A program made the position numbers and the translations under genes. Below, in pieces: positions 6,521 to 14,443 of a DNA stretch of 31,270 bases (position 1 is its first letter; each line of letters starts with the position of its first letter). The notes beneath the pieces were generated by a model, which saw nothing but the letters and a program-made list of their open reading frames with translations, ran no database searches and was not told the origin of the DNA. The DNA comes from a virus: positions 1-31,270 of IMG/VR virus record IMGVR_UViG_3300045973_000537. The stretch is one strand, 5' to 3'.

Positions 6521-8422
6521 TTATTTTGTAGGACTAGGTGGTGGAGAAGGAGATGATGGAGGAGGTGGTGGTGGAGCTGGAGGTGTTCCTCCTCCTGAAG
6601 GTCCACCCATTGGAGGTGGTGGTGGTAAACTACCCATATCTAATCCTGGCAATCCACCTGATTCACCTGGTAAAGGTGGTTCGCTGCCTGGTGCACCTGG
6701 GGCACCTGGTGCTCCTGGTTGTACTTCTGGTTCTGGAATCTCATCTTCTTCATCTAATGCTCTCAACGCATTAAGATTCATTGCTTGCAAAGCTACTTTT
6801 TCTTTTGCAAAAATTTCTAATTGAACAGCTTCTTTTCTCATTTTTCTAGTTTCATCTTCATACTCTAGTCCCATTGAACGATATAATGTATGTAATGAAG
6901 CACGCTTTTGAGAACCTTCACCTTGTGTTAATGTAACAAGATTATTAATATAATCACCAGCATCAAATAATGACATATGATTCCAGTCAATATCTGGAAC
7001 TATTAATTGTTTCTCACCACCAGAATAATCATAAAATCCTTGGATCTTTGATATTGGCGCAAAAATCTTTCTCTTAAGCCAAATAGACATCATATTTCTA
7101 AATTGCATATAACGTTGTCTTAAAACATCTAATGCAACACCACCATTTGCATATGTAGTATCAGCGCCGCCATCCATTAATACTGGTGGGACTTGTAAAC
7201 CAACATATATTTCTTTTATGATCTGTGTAATATCACCAGAAATATCATAAATACCTTGATTATAACCAACTCTTTCAACAGCAATACCTTCATGAGTAAA
7301 TATCTTAAAGTCTTTATCATATTGTGCTGATTCGAAAACATTTCTCCATGCTTCTAAATCTGCAAATGTTGGCTTAAAATCTGCTGATCCAATCTTAACT
7401 AATGTAAGAGGATTAATCATATTATCAGCTTGTGCATATTTAGATTCACGAAGTTTATCAAATAACATTAATTGTCTAAATATACAAACAGGTAATCCTG
7501 TACCTCTAATCTCATAAGGACTTATTCTTCTAGCTAAATGAGATACATGAAAATTATCTAAAGGAATATTCTCTCCATGTTTAACTGATTCAATTATATG
7601 TTGATTTAATTGTTTTCTTTGTTCAATATCAGATGGTTTATTTGAAAATACTATTTTCTTTAAATTTTCATCTGGACGTAACATTATAATTGGTTCATTA
7701 GCAACTACTGTTCTTTTAACAATCATATAGTCAGGATTTTGAATTAATAATCGACTCCATTTACCTTTGCTTTCATCTAGCTCAGCATAAACAAAAGACT
7801 CTCCTAACAACCAAAATTCTTGAGCTATTTGAACACAAATATTCATTAAATCAATTTCTTCAATCATATCATTGAAGAATTTTTCAATATCTTTATTTGG
7901 ACATTTTATATTTAATTTACTAATTGGATAAGTACTATGTAAATTGATAGCATTTTGTACGAATGGATTTAAGGCATAGAAACTACGACACCAAGCATTA
8001 ATAGTTGGACGATCTCTAGGTAAATTAAGATTACTATTTAACCATAATGGAGAATAAACTTCTGGTGTTTGTTTTACAACATCACCATTACCTCCTCGAT
8101 AATTACTTCCACCACTTACAACTTGGGATTGCTTAACAATTCCAATAGATGAAGATACTACAGAATTAGATGTAATACCTTCTTCATTTATAGATGGACC
8201 TGATCCATCTCGAAACATACCTTGCTTTACTTCATCAGTTAGTAATTCTCTTCTAAATTGTGAAACACTTTTAGCCATCAATGAGCTAACTTGCGGAACA
8301 CCTTCCGACATGTGTACACTACTTTTTGCTATTCCAGGCGAGCTTAAAGAACTATCTATTTGTGAAATAAATCCTCTTTTTTCCATAAACTGTTCAGATT
8401 TAGATTTTTTAAAATTCGACAT
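6521..8422 (-). CDS. Portal protein with collagen-like and proline-rich C-terminal tail (633 aa)
   Basis: The dodecameric portal at the head vertex through which DNA is packaged. The body (about residues 120-540) shows portal-like features: a YSPLWLNSNLNLPRDRP entry, LNPFVQNAINLH, a clip/stem-like LLGESFVYAELDE region, 'QNPDYMIV', and a C-terminal helical region with GLQVPPVLMDGGA and 'ANGGVALDVLRQRY' typical of large-phage portals. Residues 1-120 are Ser/Gly-rich and look disordered. Residues 564-633 are unusual: three GAP repeats in the style of collagen, then long proline runs (28 prolines in 70 residues). The start has GAGG five bases upstream. It lies directly downstream of the terminase, the usual packaging order. 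Confidence 0.9.
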   Translation of the reverse strand: MSNFKKSKSEQFMEKRGFISQIDSSLSSPGIAKSSVHMSEGVPQVSSLMAKSVSQFRRELLTDEVKQGMFRDGSGPSINEEGITSNSVVSSSIGIVKQSQVVSGGSNYRGGNGDVVKQTPEVYSPLWLNSNLNLPRDRPTINAWCRSFYALNPFVQNAINLHSTYPISKLNIKCPNKDIEKFFNDMIEEIDLMNICVQIAQEFWLLGESFVYAELDESKGKWSRLLIQNPDYMIVKRTVVANEPIIMLRPDENLKKIVFSNKPSDIEQRKQLNQHIIESVKHGENIPLDNFHVSHLARRISPYEIRGTGLPVCIFRQLMLFDKLRESKYAQADNMINPLTLVKIGSADFKPTFADLEAWRNVFESAQYDKDFKIFTHEGIAVERVGYNQGIYDISGDITQIIKEIYVGLQVPPVLMDGGADTTYANGGVALDVLRQRYMQFRNMMSIWLKRKIFAPISKIQGFYDYSGGEKQLIVPDIDWNHMSLFDAGDYINNLVTLTQGEGSQKRASLHTLYRSMGLEYEDETRKMRKEAVQLEIFAKEKVALQAMNLNALRALDEEDEIPEPEVQPGAPGAPGAPGSEPPLPGESGGLPGLDMGSLPPPPPMGGPSGGGTPPAPPPPPPSSPSPPPSPTK

Positions 8423-8439
8423 ACAGCCTCGTTATCACC

Positions 8440-8461
8440 ACTATACTATTACTATACATAA
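8440..8461 (-). promoter_or_regulatory. Candidate promoter region upstream of the portal gene
   Basis: On the minus strand, TTATGTATAGT (8461-8451) is followed closely by a second AGTATAGT (8447-8440). The first copy matches the elements at 6484-6494 and 20640-20650. Its TATAGT hexamer is 28 bases before the portal ATG, leaving a leader of about 22 bases with the GAGG ribosome site. The second would give a leader too short for that site, so the first is favoured. Confidence 0.4.
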
Positions 8462-8479
8462 TAAATAATATAACATGTA

Positions 8480-10366
8480 TTAGAATCTTCTTGGTACAAA
8501 TCCAGTTAATATTAAAGGTTTATTTTGATCTTTAAAATTCTGTTGTTGTAAAAGAGGATTGTTATTTGTAAATCCAGATGTAACAAGAAACTTATAACCT
8601 AAATAAGCGTTCAATAATGCCATAAATCCATCGTTTGGAGTACTTCCTTTTACATAATGAATTACAGGATCAGAACCTGTTTTTGATATAGATGGTTTTA
8701 CTTCCATACTAGAACAATGATCAATTAGCCAAGCTAACTTTTCAAAATCTCCATATGGAAATCTAATTTGTCCCTTCTTCATTTGTTCATAAAGTTCTCT
8801 AATATAAAAATCTCTTTCAAAATCTAATTCTTTTGGAAAAGCTTCTTTCATAAATAAAACATGATTATTAACTTTACCTCTTGCTCTAGAAACAATATAT
8901 CTATCACCATAAATAGTGTGTAATGTTTCAGATAAATCTTGTGAGAACCCAATATCTCCAACTGCTAATTGAATACTATATTGTCTCATTATCTGATCAA
9001 TAATACCTTTTTTACTTTCCATATCGTTTCGTTTAAATTTAGTAGCAAATTCAATAGATAATAATCCTGGTCCTTTAGCAACTAATACCACTGCAGTACT
9101 ATAAGATTGTCCAGCAACTTTTACTTTTTCTGGATTTGCTAATTGCTCTATGTCTGCTCTTAATCCATAGTCTAATCCAAGAACTACCATTTGTTCTTCA
9201 CCAGGATTAATTCTAGCTTTAAACTTCCTCCCAGCATCACCACAATGTTCTGCTATCTCTTCAGGAGTTATTGGGCTTGTATCACCTTGAAAAAATTCTC
9301 CTAAAACTTCTGTATGATAAATTCTTTCAGTATTAATTGGATGCTTTCCTGGCTTTTCATTCTCAAGATCTGATTTTTTAAATGTAGGCATATATAATTG
9401 ATTGATATGAAATCCAATCATTTTACAATCTTCACTATTATGATCTTTTAAAGCTACCCATTTACCACGTTCTGCGGCTTCTCTTTTATCTTGTTCAAAT
9501 CCACAATGAGGACATTTAACTATATAATCATACAACCAAATACTTTCCCATTCGTCAGATCCTGGAGTATATAATGGAAAATGTTCTCCACATTTTTCAC
9601 ATCCAAGATAATAATATTGTTGAGAAGATGACATCCACATTTTATGGAAATCAGATCCTTTACGACGTGGAGTACCAAAATATACTTGAACACCTTTACT
9701 TGGCTTACCATATTTAGCAGTTGTTAAAATCTTAAGCGCATTTCCCATTGCTAAACCAGTTGTTCTTTGTACTTCATCAAAAAAAATAACATCTGCTGTA
9801 CGACCCATTAATCTATCTGCATCAATACCTGTAGATTCAATCCATATATGATTTCCACCAACAAATTGTTTAAAATGTAATGAATCATTTGTAGGACTAG
9901 TTGGATCTAATAATCCTTGCATATAAGATTTTATTTTACCAGCAGAATTCTTTTTATCATCATCTTCTAATCTAGCTGATGTAGAAATCATTTGATTTAA
10001 TTTTGTTTTTGAATATGCTGCAGCTAATTCTAATAATGGAAAAGCATGAATTACTCTTATAGGTGGTTTACTACCTACTCCAAATAAACCAGAACCCATA
10101 AAATACATTTCAAGGGCTCCTGCCATAGTTGTTCCGCCAACCTGACGACCTTTAACTAAAATTACTGGTAACGCATTTGGTTCTAACGCTTTAATTCCAA
10201 TATATCTATAAATATCTGCAAATGGTTTATAGCCATTTCCATGCAGTCTAAATGGTTCACCATCTAACGTTAAGTATTTTTCTACGAAAGCTACAGGATC
10301 AATCATTGCTAATTGATCTTTTAACTGATTAAATAAGTCTTTAGATTCATTCGTTGGCTTGCTCAT
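8480..10366 (-). CDS. terL: Terminase large subunit (ATPase-nuclease packaging motor), GpA/zinc-ribbon type (628 aa)
   Basis: The motor that cuts concatemeric DNA and pumps it into the prohead. The ATPase domain (about 20-240) has a deviant Walker A VKGRQVGGTTM (71-81) and Walker B DVIFFDE (192-198), followed by FGTPRRKGSDF as the coupling motif. A zinc ribbon is inserted with Cys256/Cys259 and Cys285/Cys288 (CEKC, CPHC), as in GpA-like terminases. The RNase H-fold nuclease begins VVLGLDYG with Asp399, and Asp471 lies in AVGDIGF. No ribosome site is evident upstream of the ATG at 10366. MIDPVAFVEKY at residue 21 is a possible internal start. The upstream gap is only 26 bases to a divergent plus-strand gene, and a strong terminator at 10902-10928 separates it from the operon upstream, so it probably has its own promoter. 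Confidence 0.93.
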   Translation of the reverse strand: MSKPTNESKDLFNQLKDQLAMIDPVAFVEKYLTLDGEPFRLHGNGYKPFADIYRYIGIKALEPNALPVILVKGRQVGGTTMAGALEMYFMGSGLFGVGSKPPIRVIHAFPLLELAAAYSKTKLNQMISTSARLEDDDKKNSAGKIKSYMQGLLDPTSPTNDSLHFKQFVGGNHIWIESTGIDADRLMGRTADVIFFDEVQRTTGLAMGNALKILTTAKYGKPSKGVQVYFGTPRRKGSDFHKMWMSSSQQYYYLGCEKCGEHFPLYTPGSDEWESIWLYDYIVKCPHCGFEQDKREAAERGKWVALKDHNSEDCKMIGFHINQLYMPTFKKSDLENEKPGKHPINTERIYHTEVLGEFFQGDTSPITPEEIAEHCGDAGRKFKARINPGEEQMVVLGLDYGLRADIEQLANPEKVKVAGQSYSTAVVLVAKGPGLLSIEFATKFKRNDMESKKGIIDQIMRQYSIQLAVGDIGFSQDLSETLHTIYGDRYIVSRARGKVNNHVLFMKEAFPKELDFERDFYIRELYEQMKKGQIRFPYGDFEKLAWLIDHCSSMEVKPSISKTGSDPVIHYVKGSTPNDGFMALLNAYLGYKFLVTSGFTNNNPLLQQQNFKDQNKPLILTGFVPRRF

Positions 10367-10392
10367 ACATAAATGATGATATATTAACTAGT

Positions 10393-11037
10393 ATGAATGC
10401 GCAGAAAAATCAAGATCCAATGAAATGTATCAAATGCAGTGTTATCATAAATAGTTCAAATTGGAATATTTACGACAAAATTAATAATAGATACATATGC
10501 AATACATGTAGGAAAATACAAGACAAAGAGCGTCATTCTAAAAATGAGAATTATAACAAATCTCAATTACACAGATACCATAATAAAAAGAGTGCTGTCA
10601 TTCATTTTTATGGAGATATGTGTGAGCAATGTGGAGAAACAGAATATACAAAATTAACAATTGATTACAGAAACCAAACAAAAACAAAATTAACAAATTA
10701 TGCATTATATAGTTTATTGTATGACAACATAATAAATATAAACAAATATCAAGTATTATGTTTTAATTGTAAAAAAATCAAAAATATAACCAATAAAGAC
10801 AAATACTCTTTTAAAGCCAAAAACATAGTTATCAATCAATATGGCGGAAGTTGCGTTAACTGTAAAGAAGCTAGAATAAATTGCCTAACTATTGAACAAA
10901 AAAAAAGCACTGATAATCAGTGCTTTTTAAAAGGTATTAAATTGTATAGGTGGCTAATAAAACAACAATTTCCAGATTTAGACTTGCAAATTATTTGTTA
11001 TAATTGTAGTAAATCAAGTTGTCTTGGCGGGGACTAA
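10393..11037 (+). CDS. Degenerate double HNH-like zinc protein; the only plus-strand gene
   Basis: A Lys/Asn-rich 214-residue protein with three Cys-pair modules: C12/C15 with C36/C39 (zinc ribbon), C77/C80 with C123/C126, and C154/C157 with C202/C205. The last two resemble HNH endonuclease modules of the kind common in phages (CxxCG...LTIDH...FQVLCxNC). The catalytic DH is DY (91-92) in the first and EQ (168-169) in the second, and the following His-containing stretch is missing, so nuclease activity is doubtful. Codons 170-179 are formed by a terminator hairpin. The ATG at 10393 is preferred; a longer frame from a TTG at 10354 would overlap the terminase start, and ATG 10420 is also possible. 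No clear ribosome site precedes any of them. The 3' end overlaps the opposing gene by 24 bases. It may be a domesticated or decaying mobile gene. Confidence 0.7.
   Translation: MNAQKNQDPMKCIKCSVIINSSNWNIYDKINNRYICNTCRKIQDKERHSKNENYNKSQLHRYHNKKSAVIHFYGDMCEQCGETEYTKLTIDYRNQTKTKLTNYALYSLLYDNIININKYQVLCFNCKKIKNITNKDKYSFKAKNIVINQYGGSCVNCKEARINCLTIEQKKSTDNQCFLKGIKLYRWLIKQQFPDLDLQIICYNCSKSSCLGGD
10902..10928. terminator. Bidirectional intrinsic terminator inside a reading frame
   Basis: A perfect 12-bp stem (AAAAAGCACTGA, loop TAA, TCAGTGCTTTTT) with GC-rich core GCACTGA. On the minus strand the stem is followed by nine T residues (plus-strand A-run 10898-10906), a strong rho-independent terminator about 110 bases beyond the stop of the gene at 11014-11676. 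On the plus strand only about five Ts follow, so it would be weaker there. It lies entirely within the plus-strand coding sequence. Confidence 0.85.
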
Positions 11038-11676
11038 TCCACTAAAAAAGTCAGTATTAGCAGAATCAATATCATCATTTGCAGCATCATCTCGTGTGCC
11101 TAAATTCATTGACTCATTTTGTTGTGGCGCTTTGCTTTTTTCATCTAAATTTAATCTACTAACATATTTAACCAAATCATCACATTCCCAATCTTTAGCT
11201 TCTGAAACATCATTTTGATGAATATCTCTAGTTCTACCAATAATTGCAGGAAGTGATAAATTGCCTTTTGTACTTTTTATTATATTTTCTATGGTTCGTT
11301 TAATATGAGGAGCTTTTAATAAAAGTGCTGGAAGTTTTTGTTCAACTGGAACTTGTTTAGCTATCGCAGAATTATTATCTGATGCTTTTTTTGATTGTTG
11401 TCCTGATTGGTCATCTTCTGATATTTTGACATTATTTAAAAATGCAGATAAACCACTTCTATCTTTCATATCTTCAACAGCTGCAGCTACTGAAGGATAC
11501 TTTGATTTATTATTCATTATAGAATTAATTTGATCAAACAAAAAACTATCAGTTGATTTTGGTTGAACAGCTTCTTTTTCTATTAATTTCTTTTGAAATT
11601 GTTTTAACCAATGATCTTCGTCAATGCCTTCATCTGCATTTCTAGAAATAATTGATAAATATCTATTATTGCTCAT
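11014..11676 (-). CDS. Hypothetical virion-block protein (220 aa)
   Basis: A soluble, mostly helical protein without Cys clusters or membrane segments. It contains a YPSVAAAVEDMKDRSGL segment (about 60-76) and a later helix pair, LPALLLKAPHIKRTIENIIK and LPAIIGRTRDIHQNDVS, with WECDDLVKYVSRLN. I have a sense of similar uncharacterised phage proteins but cannot name a family. The C-terminal 35 residues are acidic and probably disordered. AGAGG lies five bases before the ATG, inside the end of the upstream gene. The gene's tail is convergent with, and overlaps, the plus-strand gene; the terminator at 10902-10928 would end its transcript. Confidence 0.65.
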   Translation of the reverse strand: MSNNRYLSIISRNADEGIDEDHWLKQFQKKLIEKEAVQPKSTDSFLFDQINSIMNNKSKYPSVAAAVEDMKDRSGLSAFLNNVKISEDDQSGQQSKKASDNNSAIAKQVPVEQKLPALLLKAPHIKRTIENIIKSTKGNLSLPAIIGRTRDIHQNDVSEAKDWECDDLVKYVSRLNLDEKSKAPQQNESMNLGTRDDAANDDIDSANTDFFSGLVPAKTT

Positions 11677-11677
11677 A

Positions 11678-12721
11678 TTAACCTCTGTAATTAGCTGCCC
11701 AATCTAAATTATCACTACTAGAAATTTCAACATCATCATCTGGCATATAACCACGATCTTGGCGTAAAGGATAACCCATATCAGATAATAATTGCATAAC
11801 TTCAGCCTGCTCTCTATCTGTAAGTTTCCATTTCTTTACTTGTTTACTATATAAATCTTCAATATCATGTCCAGCAGATACTGTACCATTAATACAAATT
11901 CTAGCAATTCTAGAAGCAAATAATGGAGCCATAATATAAACGCCTTGTACACCAGTAATTTTTTGAGCTTCTTTTATAAAAGAATTTGGATTTTCATCTG
12001 TTGATGATTTTTTCTTACGACTATCTTTTTTGGTTTTCTTAATTTTATCAAGTCTATCTTGTAATCTTTCAATACCATTTTCAATTTTAGATCTAATCTC
12101 TTCAACTTTATTAGCATCTAACTCTTCTTCTAAATCCAATCTCATTGCTTTAGAGATTTCAGAATCAAGTTTTTCTAAATAAGAAACTGCTCTTTCTAAT
12201 CCTGCAGTATCATATCCTGAATGCTTTGGAACAGTTTCAAAACGTTCTTTTACCCAAGCAATAAATCCTGTAGCACCTTTAGATTCCCAATCCCACCTAT
12301 CACTTTTTTTAGACTTCTTGGCATCATTTTGATCCATAGCATTTTCTTCATCTTTTTTAGAAGATTCTTCAACATCTAATGCAGGTTCAACTACCATCAT
12401 AGGCTCTTCACTATTAGGTGCGCCTGGTAATTTACCATCTTTTACACCATCAAATTCAATTTCTAATACAACTTCTAAAGGATGTTCTTGATCTTGAACA
12501 ATTAATCCACCTTCATGATCATCATGATTATGTTCATTAGACTCTTCTACAGATAATTCACTTAAAGGTTCACCCATTAAAAATTCTTGTGGAGGATTTG
12601 TATTTATATGTAAATTAGATGAATGTTCATGATCATGGTCATAAGCTTGATCATCCCCTTCTTGTTCTACGATAATAAAATTAGTATCTGATAAGTCTTG
12701 TGCAGTAGATTTTAATGACAT
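11678..12721 (-). CDS. Acidic hypothetical protein with His/Asp-rich N-terminus (347 aa)
   Basis: Residues 1-135 are strongly acidic and low in complexity, with unusual His/Asp clusters (DHDHEHSS near 28-35, EHNHDDHEGG near 62-71) that could bind divalent metal or simply be disordered. A Lys/Asp segment leads into WDWESKGATGFIAWVKERF (about 142-160), then a coiled-coil region (about 170-235) and a compact C-terminal domain with GVQGVYIMAPLFASRIARICING and LTDREQAEVMQLLSDMGYP. No family is recognised; context and acidity suggest a head-assembly or virion protein. GAGG lies six bases upstream of the ATG, and the 66-base gap upstream could hold a promoter. Confidence 0.65.
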   Translation of the reverse strand: MSLKSTAQDLSDTNFIIVEQEGDDQAYDHDHEHSSNLHINTNPPQEFLMGEPLSELSVEESNEHNHDDHEGGLIVQDQEHPLEVVLEIEFDGVKDGKLPGAPNSEEPMMVVEPALDVEESSKKDEENAMDQNDAKKSKKSDRWDWESKGATGFIAWVKERFETVPKHSGYDTAGLERAVSYLEKLDSEISKAMRLDLEEELDANKVEEIRSKIENGIERLQDRLDKIKKTKKDSRKKKSSTDENPNSFIKEAQKITGVQGVYIMAPLFASRIARICINGTVSAGHDIEDLYSKQVKKWKLTDREQAEVMQLLSDMGYPLRQDRGYMPDDDVEISSSDNLDWAANYRG

Positions 12722-12787
12722 TGAATACCTCTAGGTCTAACTCTTTGATATGTTTATATGCATTTATATGTAATAATAGTCTGTATT
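12722..12787 (-). promoter_or_regulatory. 66-bp AT-rich gap, possible promoter region
   Basis: The minus strand contains ACATATAAATGCATATAAAC, two closely spaced TATAAA-like boxes, about 30-45 bases before the ATG at 12721, and the ribosome site GAGG. It lacks exact copies of either recurring element seen in other gaps. No hairpin terminator is visible. Confidence 0.25.
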
Positions 12788-13669
12788 TTAGTATGAAATT
12801 TTATCATAGAGAGTATTTCCTGAATCTGTTATTCCATAATAAGGATTTTCAGTAGCACTTGGTTCTTCTAAATCTTCTTTAGAATCTATGCCATCAGGCA
12901 ATCCATATAAATCAGGTTCTTTTGCATTTAAATGTTGATTTTTACCATTTAACTCATTAAACTGCTCGGTTAATTCATCTAATAATTGAGACAAATCTAA
13001 ATTATGTGGCGTCTTTTTATTTTCTGAATCTATTTTTTGATTTAACTCATCTAATAACGATTGTATATGATCCATAGTATCTGATGGTTTTTTATTATTT
13101 CCTTCAGTATAGTCTCTACTAAAATCTAATTTATCTGGACTCTTGCCTTCAAAATCTGGCATAGTTAAATATTCATCTAATTGTCCACCAATAGGAATTG
13201 AATCAGCGTAAGATGAGCCTGACTCACCTAAAATTGGATCAGACCCTAAATCATCAGAAGGAAAATCTATTGCAGTTTTAACAAGACAAGATAATAACAT
13301 CATTCTTCTAGCAATTTTATTACTTTTCTTTTGACTTTTTGTTATTGAACCATCATCTTGTATATATGAATCATCAGATTTATATTTATGTTTATTTCGT
13401 TTGTGTTTTTGATTTAAAAAATCATTTACACTTTTATACTTACTCATATTTTGATAAAGTCCTTCGCCTGGACCATGTTTAGCGGGACCATCAACACCAG
13501 GAACATCATATAGATCATAATTTTTAAATAAAGGTTCTTTAAAACGAGGCTGCATAACTATAGCAACTTCTGATTTATACTTTTTCTTTTTTGGAGTTGG
13601 TTCATTAACACCACCACCACCTTGATAATAAGCTATTTTATTTAAAAGTTCCTCAAATGAGTCAAACAT
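12788..13669 (-). CDS. Hypothetical charged protein (293 aa)
   Basis: The N-terminal 20 residues (SFEELLNKIAYYQGGGGV) are followed by Lys-rich segments (KKKKYK, HKRNKHKYK). Near residue 120 is a short hydrophobic stretch MMLLSCLVKTAID, too short to be a confident membrane anchor, and the C-terminal half is acidic with two amphipathic helices (IQSLLDELNQKI, LSQLLDELTEQFNELN) that may form a coiled coil. No domain is recognised. The ATG overlaps the end of the nucleotidyltransferase gene by 8 bases with AAAGGCGG as ribosome site, so translation is probably coupled. The mix of basic N-half and acidic C-half recalls scaffold-like proteins, but this is only an impression. Confidence 0.6.
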   Translation of the reverse strand: MFDSFEELLNKIAYYQGGGGVNEPTPKKKKYKSEVAIVMQPRFKEPLFKNYDLYDVPGVDGPAKHGPGEGLYQNMSKYKSVNDFLNQKHKRNKHKYKSDDSYIQDDGSITKSQKKSNKIARRMMLLSCLVKTAIDFPSDDLGSDPILGESGSSYADSIPIGGQLDEYLTMPDFEGKSPDKLDFSRDYTEGNNKKPSDTMDHIQSLLDELNQKIDSENKKTPHNLDLSQLLDELTEQFNELNGKNQHLNAKEPDLYGLPDGIDSKEDLEEPSATENPYYGITDSGNTLYDKISY

Positions 13670-14429
13670 TTGTTCCGCCTTTAACGTGTTTTATATAATA
13701 AGGATAAACTGATTGATTTATTGGAATATAATTCCATAAATTCATTTGAGTTATAAAATAACTTGCTCTATCAGGATTCCATTTAAATGCTTCATTCAAT
13801 TTTTCTGATAAAGCTTTACTAGTTGAAATTTTTACTGATTCAGGATGTTGCTTAACATATTCAATAATTGACTTATCAATATCAAAATCTAATTTTGCTG
13901 CCAAGTAAACTGATCTGATTACTCTATTTTTATTAGTTGTTAAAGTTATATTTGGAGCTAAACAAGTTCTAATAGTTTTATCTTTAATATCCTTAAATCC
14001 CCTATTTGTAGGATCAATAACATTCTTTAAATCAAATGAAAGTAATAAAGAGTTACAAGTAAAATCTCTACTAAATAATTCTTTTTGCATACTAGTTGGT
14101 TTAGCTATTCCAATATCATTTAATATCTTGTCTATTCCAGGAGCATTAAAATTAGATGAAAAATCCATCTTTAAATTTCCAATAAAAATAGAACTATGAC
14201 CATCACTCATAGTTTTACGTACAATATTATATTGTTTTTTTAATTCAATTGCAAATTCTTGAGATAAATAATCAACTGTCTTATCTCCAGTAGTAATATC
14301 TACATCCGATATTTTATCTAATTGATTCAGATATTTATCTCTTGGCGTACCTCCGCATATATAGGGCTGGGTTGAGCCTATGCGCTTTTGCACTTCCAAC
14401 ATTTTTTGAAGCAATTGACGAAGTTTCAT
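13662..14429 (-). CDS. Poly(A) polymerase/CCA-adding-type nucleotidyltransferase, short form (255 aa)
   Basis: A class II polymerase-beta-fold nucleotidyltransferase, the family that adds CCA or A residues to RNA 3' ends. GGTPRD (26-31) is the helical turn motif, SDVDITT (41-47) carries catalytic Asp42 and Asp44, KMDFSSNF gives the third carboxylate Asp89, and SRDFTCNSLL (120-129) is the conserved neck motif with Arg121/Asp122. NVIDPTNRGFKDIKDKTIRT and RVIRSVYLAAKL match the end of the head domain and the first helices of the RNA-binding region. At 255 residues it is much shorter than typical 380-450 residue enzymes and lacks most of the tail domain. It sits between virion genes. No tRNA gene is visible in the window, so substrate (tRNA ends, mRNA tails) is open. 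Confidence 0.85.
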   Translation of the reverse strand: MKLRQLLQKMLEVQKRIGSTQPYICGGTPRDKYLNQLDKISDVDITTGDKTVDYLSQEFAIELKKQYNIVRKTMSDGHSSIFIGNLKMDFSSNFNAPGIDKILNDIGIAKPTSMQKELFSRDFTCNSLLLSFDLKNVIDPTNRGFKDIKDKTIRTCLAPNITLTTNKNRVIRSVYLAAKLDFDIDKSIIEYVKQHPESVKISTSKALSEKLNEAFKWNPDRASYFITQMNLWNYIPINQSVYPYYIKHVKGGTNV

Positions 14430-14443
14430 TAGTTATCTTCATG

